Positions 12,801-25,000 of a stretch of 64,000 bases of DNA are shown in pieces. The position numbers and the translations under genes are program-made. The stretch is taken from NCBI RefSeq assembly GCF_036373705.1, contig NC_089866.1, positions 4,163,001 through 4,227,000 on the forward strand, in the 5' to 3' direction. Position 1 is the first letter of the stretch. Each line of letters opens with the position of its first letter. The DNA comes from Amia ocellicauda (taxonomy: Eukaryota; Chordata; Actinopteri; Amiiformes; Amiidae). The notes below the pieces were generated by a model. That model ran no database searches. It was not told where the DNA came from and was given only the letters and a program-made list of their open reading frames with translations.

Positions 12801-15800
12801 ACAATATGCTGATACTTTGGTAACAAATTTACAAAACAAAGACCAGACTGTACAAATAAAAGAGTAAGTTAATTTAATATTTCATCAAATTATGTAAAGT
12901 TGGGTGAGTTGGGTGGGAGGGGAGAACACAACATTTTTTATTCTTCTTCTAATTGCTATTTGGATAACTAAAATGTGTCTTTATTAGGACAGATAACAGA
13001 AAGTACACAAAAAACACTGCCTTACAAGCTGTAAAACTGCAAGGGGCTCTATCTCCCTGATTAATCAACTTGTATTTTGAATTAAATAGATGGGAGTACA
13101 TTACTTTGTGCACTCAGACCTTTGGCTTGTACATAAACATACATGTACAGTGTGTATATATACCACAAACATTCAACCAAAGTCCAAGACTATAAAAAGT
13201 TAATTCAAAGTCCTTTTCTTTTGCCAGTTTCATTGGTCCATACAGTATGGATGTTGTTACCAGCACTTCCTTCAGTGTCAACGTGGACTCTCTCAACAAC
13301 CCCAATGACCCCTTTCTGATCAACATCAAGAAAATGCTGAAATTTAGCCTCTTTAACCCTTTGATATTTATCATCAGTAAGGTTTTTGTTTTGAATTGTA
13401 TTCTTAATGTTTTGCTGGTGCACTAGGTGTGTGTGCTGTATTTGATTGGGAATCAAACCTGCTCTGTCACTTTATTCTTTACTGAACACTGTATTCAGTT
13501 GAAAGATTGTTTTCAGTAGGAAATATTTTAGATCTGAAACCACATTCAGGTCGGTTGCCAGTGTGAGGAGATGCTGCTGCCCTTCCTGGGCTTTGTACAG
13601 ATTAATCCCCAGTATTGTTTTAAACAAGAGAGAAATCTATTTTAAACAGTGCTCGGTATCTTTGTAAGGCTAGCCATGGTTGTAATATGGTAGAGGATTA
13701 AAGGGTTTTATAAGTAAGAGCCTGTATATCTCATCTGTAGCTCTGTTTCCATTCACCGTTCCACTGATGGAAAAGATGAACTTCACCCTTTTTCCTGAAG
13801 TGATGTCTACCTTCTTCTATGAGTCCCTTCAGAAGATAAAGTCAGAACGGCAGAAAACCAGTCATAGGGTAAATTCAGAAAATAACTATTTAAGTGTATA
13901 ATTGTAAATATTATAATAAATATGCCCTGCTGCGCAAAGATCATACCACAGGTAACCGATCAGGTGAGCTCACATGACTGCCTGTATCTCCTGTACCAAT
14001 ACCAGTACACATATGCATAATGTCTTGTTGAAAACAGTTATCTGGTGTGTGAGGTCTGTGGATATTATTTTCCTTTTAATTGGATAGTGATGGTTAAAAC
14101 TGTTTGGTTTTCACCTTTTGGATGAAACTAAGAAACTGTTTGCTGCTTTTGCAGAATCATATTTTTATTGCTTACTACAGATTTTATCCTCTCTTACTGT
14201 GACTGCTTAACTTGGGCCAAATGTTATCTTCCGTGCAGAGATTTTGAGTCAATGAAACCTGTAAACATACAAATGGCAGCCATTTAGAAATTGTGCATCT
14301 GCTTGGTTTCACTTATATTTCACTGACCCAATACAGTGTGTCTGTTTACCAACTGCACATGAGATGGTGTCACTGTCACACACAAACCACACTCCTTTAT
14401 CGCACCAGTATCACAGTAACAACAAGCCCAAGAAAACACACAATGCCAGACAACTTGTCACCCAGAAAGGACAGTGATTGCGTTGTCAACATGACCATAA
14501 GAATGCCTCAACACCTAAAATCAGAGCATTTCATCCTGCGTATTATTGTGCCCATCTCTCATGCAATTGACAGTCTAAAATAAATCGATTTATTTCACAT
14601 GTAGCTCCTGCTGTTTTTTATTTTCCTTACCTTCAAAGCTTCCTCAAACCTGATAGTAACTGTTCAATAAACTGGTTAATCTGACCCTTTAGTTTTTAGT
14701 TTGCATTGCGTAGGCCCCTTTCTCTAGCACTGTGTGATCAGGAGACAGCTACTGACAGACGTCTCTGTGTGCTTTTCCTCAGAGTCGAGTGGATTTTCTG
14801 CAGCTGATGATTGATTCTCAAATAACTGATGAAAAAGCAGAGGAGGAATCAGCCAAAGGTATTCGCAATATAGGATACACCCTTTTATCTTAATGTGAAA
14901 ATTGACTTATTTTATACTTTCTGCATGATTGGTGGATGTTACAGCTTGGCATTCTGTCTAGGCTCTCTTTCTCTTTCGTTATTCATAATCTGGTATCTGA
15001 CCGCAACATCCAAATGAATCTCTGACATCTGTCTTTTGTGTGTACGCGATTACAGTAATCGGCTGTAGTCCATAATTACAGACTACAGTGAGACTGCAGA
15101 AAAGGATGTATGTCCAAGCAAGTATTGTCTCTACAAGGCAATGTTATAAAATATGTAACGCATATGGATGGTCAACTGGAAGCACAACTATAAATGTCTC
15201 AGTGTAAAATGTTGTTGTGTTTACATTGTAGCGTACCTATTCAAGCTAAAACATTTCCTAAGAAGTCTTCTCTAAAGCTGAATAATAGGACACCACTCAT
15301 TTTCAGGTTTTTGCTGTATTTTACAGGTCTGACAGACCATGAGATCCTCTCTCAGTCCATGATTTTCATTTTTGCTGGCTATGAGACGACCAGCACCTCC
15401 CTTTCGTTCCTTGCATATAATCTGGCAACCAATCCAGACTGTATGAAGAAACTGCAGGCGGAGATTGATGAAACCTTTCCAGACAAGGTGGAAGAACATT
15501 AATGTCTTGACTAGCTACAAGAAAATATTAAATTGCTGACACAATGAACCACAATAGCAGCAGTTCTGCAAATTTTATATCTAACACCAGTTATGAGGAC
15601 ATGAGAGTAGATCACCAGTGCATAGGAACACAAGAAAGGGTAGATCACCAGCGCAGCATAGTCCCTATTTCTGTTTTTGCAAATAACGTGAATCTAGTCG
15701 TAAAAACATATCCATCACCTTCATAATATAAAAATGACATGTTGTTGCTTTTCCAGGCCTGTGTGACATATGAGGCACTGATGCAGATGGAGTACCTGGA

Positions 15801-16735
15801 CATGGTCATCAGCGAGTCTCTCCGTCTCTACCCCGCTGCCCCGCGCCTGGAGAGAGCCTGCAAGCAGACTGTGGAGATCAACGGGGTGACGATCCCCAAG
15901 GGAGTCCTTGTCATCATCCCCGTCTACGCTCTGCATCGCGACCCACAGCACTGGTCAGACCCTGAGCTTTTCAACCCTGAAAGGTGGAGTTGATGCACCA
16001 GCTACTTTTCCAGTTTTAGTGAGAACTTGTAAGGCAGTTTACATGTAATGATCAGTCCTTTAATATATATATTATTTTCTCTTTATATTCCATTTCTAAA
16101 GGTTTAGCAAAGCTAACAAGGAAAGTATGGATCCCTATGCGTACATGCCATTTGGAGTTGGACCTCGCAATTGTGTTGGCATGAGGTTTGCCCTCATGGT
16201 CATGAAAATGGGAATTGTGCAGCTGCTTCAGAGCTACAGCTTGGAGACCTGCAAGGAGACTCAGGTGGGTCAGCAAAAGATCATTCAGTCTCTAACTCAA
16301 TCTGATCAGTCGTCAGTTTCCCCACTGAGCCATTTACTTATTGCACAGCTTCAGGGAGTTAATGCTCGCTTGCCCCAATATTATTATACTATGTTTATTT
16401 TAATAGAATAAGAGATCAATCAACCTGTAATTGAAGTTGATTTATTTCATACATTTCTTTAATTAGTTTTATATCTTATTGAGACATTTGGAATTATATT
16501 GATTATTAAGTTATAATATTGATTTGATTTAGTATTTTTTACTATACAACTACATTGGCATAGGGGCATGAATTTGATCCAAACCATTAACATTTTTCTA
16601 CAGCTTATTAAACACGTCCTCTGATGGGTCTGCTTGTGTTTGTTTTTCCAGATCCCTCTTGAAGTAAACATGCTATTTCAGCCAAAACCCATCACACTGA
16701 GACTCGCCCCAAGAACTCCCACAAAAAGTCCCTAA
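9881..16735 (+). CDS. cyp3a: Cytochrome P450 family 3 (CYP3A-like) monooxygenase
   Basis: This encodes an ER-anchored haem-thiolate monooxygenase that oxidises steroids and xenobiotics with electrons from P450 reductase. There are thirteen coding exons: 9881-9954, 10865-10958, 11730-11782, 12092-12191, 12486-12599, 12784-12863, 13228-13376, 13741-13868, 14783-14858, 15327-15487, 15757-15983, 16102-16264 and 16652-16735. All have GT-AG borders and matching phases, and give 500 residues (human CYP3A4 has 503). Visible landmarks are a hydrophobic N-terminal anchor (about 1-26), the Pro-rich hinge ([10 protein letters not shown]), the I-helix AGYETT (306-311), the K-helix ESLR (363-366), PERF (417-420) and the haem loop [10 protein letters not shown] with Cys443. 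There are no stops or frameshifts. I recognise family CYP3; the exact fish subfamily (3A, 3B, 3C or 3D) needs a tree. Confidence 0.95.
10270..10297. repeat. CA/TA microsatellite in CYP3A intron 1
   Basis: A run of CA dinucleotides passes directly into TA dinucleotides. It lies inside intron 1 of the P450 gene. Confidence 0.85.
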
Positions 16736-16739
16736 TAAT

Positions 16740-17880
16740 TGGAAGACTGAAGTTTAATTGTTAAGAAAATCATAGCTGCATGTGTATCTTCTGTTAGTTT
16801 TTCTGATTAAATCAACCATTTTAGGAAGCATTCATCAGTTGGCTGCAGTTGATTTTATTAGTTATTTTGATCTGTAGTATAACAGAAGTGTAATTGAACT
16901 CTTCTTACCTTTCTGTTGTCACAACAAAATTAATTAAACAAATTGTTATGTACACTTTGCCTACATAATTAAAGGTAGCCTTATGTTTAATTAAAGGTGG
17001 CGTTATGCTTGGGGAGTCATCTACACTGATAGATTAGTCTGGGGATATGTTTTATAAATTGTAGAAGCAGCTTGCCTTTACACCACATTGGGCATGGGCC
17101 AAATTAAAACATTAATCTACTTGTCAATTAGAAATTACAATTCTACATAAACAGAACTTTAGTTGTATCTTTCCTTTTTCTCCCTTTCTTCTGGGGTTTG
17201 TTTCACTGTACTCATAAACATTATTTTGTACTTACATAATGTATACTAAAAGGCTGTGAAAGTAACTCAAAGTTCAACAGAACCTGAATAAAGGAAGAAT
17301 ACACAATCACACAATATCCTTCTGAAACACTGAAACAGGTCCAGGTGAATGACAAGTTTAGTCCTGCAAAATGTCATAGACATATAGAAACACGGAGCAT
17401 GTCCTCCCTTTACCTTAAAAACCACTGAAATTATTCTATGGATACTTTGAAATATTTTGCCTATATAATAAACTTTATATATTACATTTATTCAGATGTG
17501 ATTTTGTTTTTTGTAATTGGAAGGTATGTGTAACAGGGATAAGATGAAATTACGTTTAATGGAACACACAACAGATTAAGAGATAAATTAAGATTAAGAA
17601 ATAATTTTCCTTGTAAAAAGCTGTTAAAATCAGCCTTAATATAATGTCATTTAGAGGGTTACATTTCTTGCATGCTGGCTGGTAAAACACTGGGATGAAC
17701 CAACGGTACAAATTAGCGGGGGGGGGGGGGGTGATCATTTTGGGGATATTTGGTTGTATGTATACACTTTTCATAGAATGTTGAAGTGTTGTGTTGTAAT
17801 GGTTGTGATAATGTGATTAGTGCTATAAGAGAACCCAAATGAGTGATGGGAATACGCCCCCCCAAAGAAATGCAAACACC
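16740..17880. other. CYP3A 3' UTR and intergenic sequence
   Basis: An ATTAAA near 16806 and an AATAAA near 17285 are possible polyadenylation signals for the P450 gene. The remainder is AT-rich with a run of G at about 17717-17731, and I see no coding region. Confidence 0.45.
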
Positions 17881-17886
17881 CCTAAA

Positions 17887-17924
17887 TTATACCACACCAC
17901 TTCATCACTTGGAGCAGAAGAGGA
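17887..17924 (+). repeat. 38-bp direct repeat, left copy
   Basis: The sequence starting TTATACCACACCACTTCATC is repeated exactly at 20264-20301, 2,377 bases further on. The similarity stops abruptly on both sides. The two copies enclose the retroelement remnant. Confidence 0.85.
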
Positions 17925-18279
17925 TAGAACACATTTTCATGCCCTGGCTAGTGTAACTCCTGAATAATTAATCTCACTCATCTAGATCACACTGTATGAG
18001 GGACAGTCTGTGTTTTAAGTGCCATCTAACTGGTCACAGGAGTAGCAACTCTCCACTGAAACATTATATGGGAGGGGGGACAGCTTATGAGAGGCAATCT
18101 CACAACATGAGACAGGATTAAAACTAGCTGGCCTGCATCGGGTGGGGGAAGGTGCAGGCGGTATCTCAATCCCCTCTGGTCACAATGTAGACCTTGAGAG
18201 TGAATACTCTTTCTACAAAGAAAATCTTCCCAAAGGTACAGAGGCAATATACCAAAGAATACAAAGAGTAGTGAGTAAT

Positions 18280-18649
18280 GAGAGCCTGTTTTATGCCCCT
18301 GTGACTGTTTAAGGTTCGGCTGAATTAAAAGCTCTGATTGATAGTGGCTCAATGGCTTGTACTTTAAGTAAGTCTGCCGAGCGAACACTTTTGCAGCAAG
18401 GTGTTCTGAAGCAGATGTCAAATAGACCCACTCAGATTATCCTTGTAAACTGTGGAGGGAATCAAGCATGTCCCCAGTGTGAATATAGAGGTGTTCAATT
18501 GTAAAATGTTGGTACCAGTCTTAGTAGTACCTGGACAAAGTGATGACCTTATAGTTGGGACGAATGTTCTTAAACATGTACTACATCAGCTGATAAGAAT
18601 TGAGGATTATTGCTCAGCTCTTCGGTGGTATAGTCCAGCACAAACTTAA
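18280..18649 (+). pseudogene. retroelement aspartic protease remnant
   Basis: The broken frame reads like the protease of an LTR (Gypsy-type) retrotransposon. The segment PVTV is followed by an in-frame TAA at about 18309, then ELKALIDSGSMACTLS with the catalytic DSGS at 18340-18351, closing at a stop at 18502. A +1 shift near 18490 then carries the typical distal part, VLVVPGQSDDLIVGTNVL, to 18649. No reverse transcriptase or integrase is visible nearby, so this is a dead fragment. The family assignment rests on the DSGS and IVGTN motifs. Confidence 0.6.
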
Positions 18650-18922
18650 ACTCCAGCTCTTGGTTCTTCTCCTGCAGACACAAACAAGGTCTTGTTTTAG
18701 TCTCCCCAGTAGATAGGTGTTCGAAAGGCCGCTCAACCAGGGTGTTTTGATTGTCATGAGGTGATAACTGGATTGAATGTGTGGTTCGGAATCCTAAAGA
18801 GAAGCAATTAATCCCAATTAATAAACTCGTCTCCTTGAATGTTGTTTTGATTAATCTCAATTTTCATCATGTCTGATCTGCTTTGTTTGAAATGCTTTCC
18901 TAATTATATATTTATATTTAGG

Positions 18923-18924
<2 letters not shown>

Positions 18925-18977
<53 letters not shown>

Positions 18978-18980
18978 TAT
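18925..18980. repeat. TA microsatellite
   Basis: This is an almost pure run of TA dinucleotides with one ACA interruption near its 3' end. Confidence 0.95.
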
Positions 18981-20263
18981 GATTTCTACTATACTTTGAA
19001 TTAATGATTTGAAGTTGTGAACTGACAGCCTTTGGGATGCGGAACGTTCCATTTCCAAAGGTGTCTTGGGTCCAATCTTTTCATAGTCAGCAGCTGTGAC
19101 ATTTAGCACTGAGTAGAATATCAATTAAATAATTGGTTTGGGAGCCATCTGTGAGTTTCACAGTAATATCGTTTCATATCATCCCTCATCTGCTTTAGGG
19201 TTATAAATCTTTCCCATACCATCAAACTCTTCCCACAGCTCCACAGCAGTCACAGCTTGGCAAATTTACACCAGGCAATCTACAGTGTGCCTCTCACTGC
19301 AACTTTCTTTTCTTGTTGCTATAACTTTTGTGAAGACCGTAAGAGCAAAGCTGAAGGAAGTAATCTGATTTACTGCCAGTGGAGGGTGTCATGTTTCAGT
19401 ATCTGTTAAGCACTTTCTAAAACTGCTTTTACATTTACATTATAAACGTCTCACTGGTAGAAAGTACCATGCACAGATTTTATTTTTTGGGACTCTGAAA
19501 TGGGATGTATCAGTGTTCTGCAGACCAAGGATCCTCACCTTTCCCCAACCCCACACTTTTAAGGGAATCCCTTTCTCTCTGTCAAGTCCCTGCATTCCTG
19601 AGGTCAAGGGAACCAGGATCCATCAGGAGATTCAATGGGTTCTTGTTCAGCTCCTCAACCGACAGGATTGTATCTATTTTGTATCACCTTTTTACGTCCA
19701 TTTCCATTTTCAGCGTTGGTATCTGCTCTGAAAGACACACTTCTGCAGTTGAACTACTACGTCTGCTGTTGTTCCTCCTCAGGCCTCGTCAAGCACCAGA
19801 ACATTTACCGTTGGTGTGAAATCCGCCCTCTAACTTAATGACTTGAAAGCCATAACAGAAATCTATTATCATACAGATTTTATTAATTGGTAATTAATTA
19901 AGGCTTTTACAGACCCTATTCTGAAATTAAACCGGATATTCTGACATTTATTTTCAGATTATTAACTATAAATAAGAAAAGCTTCAGTTAAATACTACAG
20001 AATAAAATACAAACTAACTTGCAGTAACTTCAGGAAAATGTGATACCACCTAAAATAAAGAAAGTGAAGACTTTTTTTATGTTCCAACCAAGTTCTCAAT
20101 TACTTAATTGAACCTTAATTGGAGTAACAATCTGTTTAGATTTGACTAAAATAGTTGGTTCCTTATACAACTCTATACTTAATTTAAAACCCATACTGTT
20201 TAAAATAATCAAAAGGCTCTGATTTAGGAAATGATTAGGTCAATACAGGTATTGAGAACTCAG
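18981..20263. other. gene-free stretch between retroelement remnant and C7orf50 promoter
   Basis: No coding region is supported. Around 20083-20140 there is a partial relative of the hAT-like element at 8853-9153. The rest is AT-rich sequence of unknown origin, possibly old transposon DNA given the bracketing direct repeats. Confidence 0.4.
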
Positions 20264-20301
20264 TTATACCACACCACTTCATCACTTGGAGCAGAAGAGG
20301 A
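20264..20301 (+). repeat. 38-bp direct repeat, right copy
   Basis: This is an exact copy of 17887-17924. The sequence just after it (GTTCCTCCAGGACCAGGGTTGG) differs from the sequence after the left copy. Confidence 0.85.
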
Positions 20302-20389
20302 CCAACAGGGAAGGGGTTCCTCCAGGACCAGGGTTGGTGGGAACAACTTTCTTAGTGGGTTACATTGAAATGGGGGTGCATCTCCTGCT

Positions 20390-20652
20390 CACGCACTCCT
20401 CCGGGCCGCTGAGCTGCGCTGCGCTCTCCGCCTTCCACTCCACAATCCCGGCAGTCCTTTCGCATCTTCCCCGCCGATATCTATGCTCCCCACACATGCG
20501 CTCTAGCACCGCCTCTTATTGTGATCGACACGAGGTCGGCCAATCAGAAGGAGGCAAGGCTAACCGCGGACGAATCAGAAGGAAGAGGCGGTGCTTGTAG
20601 ACATGCTTTCTGCGACACGCGGGGAAGAGGAGGCTGTTTCCAGTGCGGCGGC
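20390..20652 (+). promoter_or_regulatory. CpG-rich promoter and non-coding exon 1 of the C7orf50-like gene
   Basis: GC and CpG content rise sharply here. A CCAAT box (GGCCAATCAG, 20538-20547) is followed 30 bases later by a related AATCAGAAGGA word. No TATA box is seen. A donor GGC|GTGAGT at 20653 would end a non-coding first exon, and the next good acceptor lies just before the first ATG at 21171. Confidence 0.55.
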
Positions 20653-21170
20653 GTGAGTAGAGCCGAGACAAACCCGGCATGGCGCCCTGTGTGCGGCCTC
20701 ACCAGCGCACACTCACATACAGACTGTCATTGAAGTCGTTAATGCGTGTTGTTGTCTTGTTTGTGTTAAGAATAATAAAACCACAACAGTGCGAAAGTGG
20801 CAGTCACTTCAGTGTTTACTCACAGCTCCGGCGCCCCTGTGCTAGTGTCTCAGAAAGTGTTTTGAAAGCTTTACAGCAGTGATAACACGATGCAAATGAA
20901 ATTAAGAGAAGCAAAACATGTCTTCCTGGTGTTATGGGCAATACTTGGGTGCTGAGGTCTACTCTGCAGTGAAATTCTTCTCTGTAACCCTGAATTCAGT
21001 CACACCAGGGGGGTGGGCATGAAGGCTGCTGGATCAGATCTGCTGGGTTGGTTTAAAAAGACTGGGGGGGGTGGGGGGTTGTATGATAACGCGTGTAACT
21101 TGTCATGGACGACCCCCCCTGCTTCAGTGTTTACAACATGTGTTTGTGTGATGGTCCACAGTCCGTCATC

Positions 21171-22006
21171 ATGGCCAAGAGCAAGCGCTGCGAGGAGACC
21201 GGTCACAGCAAGAGCAAGAGGAGGAGGACACAAGACACAGAGGAGAGGCACGAAATAGAGGAAAGACCTGAAACAAAAACCAAAAACAGAAAGAAAATGG
21301 TGGGTATGAGTAAAGGTTTTGTGTGGCTTTTAAGAACAACCAGCATTAAGCACTGTCTATGTACTTGTGTTTTCATATATTGAAGATGAGAAAGTTTGTT
21401 TTGTGTGACTGCAGCTCCTGCTGTGCCCAAGTGAAACTGTGTCCTAACCCAGCCCTACCCCCAAAGTGACGCATGGAGAACAGTGTGTATCCTCATGAAA
21501 TAGAAGTTATTGGATGTGCACAACAACACACTATATCACAATAATATGACCGGTGTAGGTTATGTCAGAAGAAATAAACCGCTTCTGCTAGTGGGTACCG
21601 ACACTTGAAACGAACCTTAAAAACTCACGATGATGGCTCCATCTCCAACAGGGGCCCCAGGGGCCGGACAGTGTCACCGAGCCTGACAAGAAGGCTTCAG
21701 ACACTGAGGTGGACGGTGGGAAGAGGAAGAAATCGAAAAAGCAGCGAGACGGGGGGGAGAGGGAGGATGTGGTGGTGGAGAAGAAGAAAAAGAAGAAGGA
21801 GAAGAAGAGCATGAAGGTATGTGAGATGAATTCCTGCTCTTGATGGGCTTGGCACTGTTGATTAAAGCTGTGCAGCCGGGGGGAGAGCAGGAGCGTCTTG
21901 TCAGCCGTTGTTCAGAATGAGGGCAAGGAGAAGGATGTCAGTAAGGATACTGATCGTGTCCATGGATGGTGCGGCAACGACAGACCTGGGACGTGTTTTT
22001 CGGCAG
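21171..22006 (+). CDS. C7orf50-like lysine-rich protein, 5' exons only (partial)
   Basis: Two exons join in phase: 21171-21299 (43 codons; start MAKSKR after an acceptor at 21161) and 21652-21816 (55 codons). They encode a very Lys/Arg/Glu-rich, probably disordered and nuclear/nucleolar segment. A third exon at 21916 is likely but its end is uncertain (22006, or 21940 with a stronger GTAAGG donor). Human C7orf50 also begins MAKQKRK and is Lys-rich. The stronger argument is context: the human gene carries GPER1 and another receptor gene in opposite orientation in its introns, as here. The conserved C-terminal domain of the family was not found and should lie beyond 64 kb. The function is not well established. 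An alternative acceptor at 21660 would drop three codons. Confidence 0.6.
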
Positions 22007-25000
22007 GTAATAAAGGGGGGATTTCAGAGATTGGCCCCGAATGCCCTGTTAGGGTCTCTGAAAGTGTACAACAACAACACTTATGGACTATCTGAGGTTT
22101 GCATAGTCCATTATATTTGGAGTTTTTCATGATGTTAAAGATTGTGAAACATGCTGAGCTTATTTATACATGCAGTTATCGGATGAAGGTTTTAATATGC
22201 ATCTAATTGAAATGTATAGATAAATAAGGGTTTTATATAGTTGTCGTCAGCCTTTCATTAAGTGCATGCTGTTGTCATATAGTCTTAGACTATGGCTGTG
22301 CAGCCTGTGCACACTAGGTGGTGCAATACTATTGACATTGGGTAGAAATGACACTGGGGATGTCTTCTGCTCAAGCTCAGGGTAATATTCTCTCAATTTA
22401 TTATAGAGCGCAAGACGTGTAATAAAGTTGGTATTTATTACAGGAGCATCACACCATAATATATTTTTTCCCGTGTTAATCCTCTTAGCATGTCAAGGCT
22501 GCAGCGTGTATTGTGTCTAGAATAGTGTCAGCCCTTCTCTGGCCTCCCCCACTGGTTGTGGCAGCTCGGCCGAGACAGCCCAACGGCAGGGTCTTGAGTT
22601 GCAGACGGTGGGCGTGGCCCCTCTGTGCCGGCGGCCTTGCCACAGATCTTCTCCTCCTGTCAGCGACACCTTGCCTAGCTTATGGAGGAGGAGATGAATA
22701 TAAATTTTTGATGACGCGTTCCTTCATGGGGAAAGTAAACAGGCTGGTTGTTTTTCTCGGGCTCAGGCCGACTGGGAGGTGGGATTGCATTTGCGCTTGG
22801 AGAGAGGTGTGTTCTGTGGCGATGCCTTCCCTCTGTTCACACTCCTGCTCTTCCACGCTTGACACGCCACTTGGAGTAGTGATATTGTATCAAGGTGCCA
22901 TTTTCTTTGGCTCCTCCTGAACTGAAAGAACACATTCTCTAGGTATGCCAGAATGGTGAACATCCATCTTGGAATCCAGAATGTTCCAGAGGTTGAGAGA
23001 GTGTTTGTTACTTGAAGTCCCTGCTCTGACACTGTGCTGTGTGTTATCCTGAAAGAGTTACATTTGCCCCTTGTGCTCAGTGCCTGCGGTCTGGTTTTTA
23101 TTAACTCTGCACTAGTATTTCTGTTATTGAATCATTGTTCTCTACCTCTGCTGTTGTACGTAGCTTTTGACAAAATATAAATAAAAACTGACTAATGTCC
23201 TGACTTTGTGGCATTTGAATCTGTGACTTTCAACTCGATAGAATGAAATTTCCCCTTTCACAACAAAGAAACCCTTGAGACTCAATTCTTTATTTTATTT
23301 CTTTCCTCCCCCATCCGCTCACAGGCTAGAAAATTGCATCCATGTTTAATTCGGGCAGGGAAATGATGTTACGATATCTGAAGGAGAGTTGCAAGTAGGT
23401 TACCTGCCCACAGAATCCCTTAATTTACAAGGAAATTGTCTGGCTTTGAGAGACCTTGCCATCCCCTGTTTATATCCGTGCGATCATGGGAGTCTTGGAA
23501 ACCTGAAGACCAAGCAATTGCTTGGTTTGAAACTGTAATGAGAGCAAAACGAGTTTTTGAATCAGCCCGGATGTGTAGACATGCACATGTGCCTATCTGG
23601 GATTAGGATAGCAATTCAGGCTTGGAGGGCAGGCAGGGGCTTATGGGCTCATTTCTGGCACATTGAAAACAGACGGTGCCTGATGTCAGACTCCGGTCCC
23701 GGACGCTCGTGCTGTAGACATGGACTGCAAAGCAGAAGCACTGGGCAAATGGAGGCAGGTGGGCTCCTTTCAGCTTCTGCAGATCAAACGCCCTCTGTCC
23801 ACTAACCTTTTATTTAACCCAGGTCTGTACCTGCAGGCGGCCTTTGAAATGAGATCTGTATGTTTTTTATTTATTTGTTTTGAGCGGCGCAGAGCCCCCG
23901 TATGGCTCCGTCTCCGTATTGACAGTGTTTCCAGGTGACTGTGCGTACCCTGATCTGACGCGGGTCGCTCTCAGGCACATGCTGCTCATCTCGGAGGCGC
24001 CTCTTTTGTGTCAAACAGGAGGATAATCTTTTTTCTTCTTCTTTCGTTAGGGATTTCAATTTACAAATGCAATCATGAATCGGATCCATTATTTAACAGG
24101 CGCCCTATTCAAAATGCATCTTCTTAGGATTATGTCCGCTTTTTTCCTCTCGCCTTTTAATTACACACGACGCAGTAGGCTCTCTTTAATATTGTATCAG
24201 TCTGCTGTTTACTACGCCTTTTTAAACTGCCTCTTCTCCGCTAGGGAGACTGGGAAAGCGTTTATCTAAGAAAGTGTAATTTTTCCAAAACCCTATTTGT
24301 TCCCTGGAAATGGAAAATGTACACAGGACCGTGTTGTGTTCCAATTGTGTGATGAGTACTGTCCTATGCTTTGGATTGTTGGTTGTATAATGTATAAGTT
24401 TGGACATTTGTAGAGATCAGCTTTGGGGGGATGGATTTGGTTGACCAAGATAATGTCACTCTCACATTTTGAAGCAAGCTGACCTAGTTGCGAGGTACTT
24501 TGGACTTAAAAATAAATAAATATTGTAGTTAAATAGATTGTGATGCTGAATAGAATAGTTGCCAAAGCTACTGTACAGATCGAGAGAGATTAGTTGTCAA
24601 AACACAGTCTTCTTCCGCATTAAGGCACTTTCTTTGCATCAGTGAATCGGACAATTGGGTGGTGTGTGGCTTTTGTCATGAGGGAAAAGTTCACGTGTCG
24701 TGCGGGAGATCACGTTTGTTGTAGCCACTTCTCAGAATACAATAAACCAAACGATAAATAAAACAGTGATGCTAAAAAAACAAATCAATATTAATCAATT
24801 TATTTAATATACACCTCGTATATCAGCTTCTTGTTGGCTAGGGTTTTGGAGCTCATCGTCAGGTACCAGGGATGTTGGCAGGTTGTTGAGCGAGAGTGCG
24901 GTCTGTGCTGTATCACATCGTCTGGGCTCGGAAACAAAGGACAGATACCGCTGACTCACTCTCTTAATAAATTTGCTCGTATGTGGAAATGCGGTCCAGT

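Noticed and set aside
22513..22920. 135-codon + frame after the C7orf50-like exons
   Set aside because: It does not continue the gene's frame through plausible splice sites and looks like chance GC-rich sequence.
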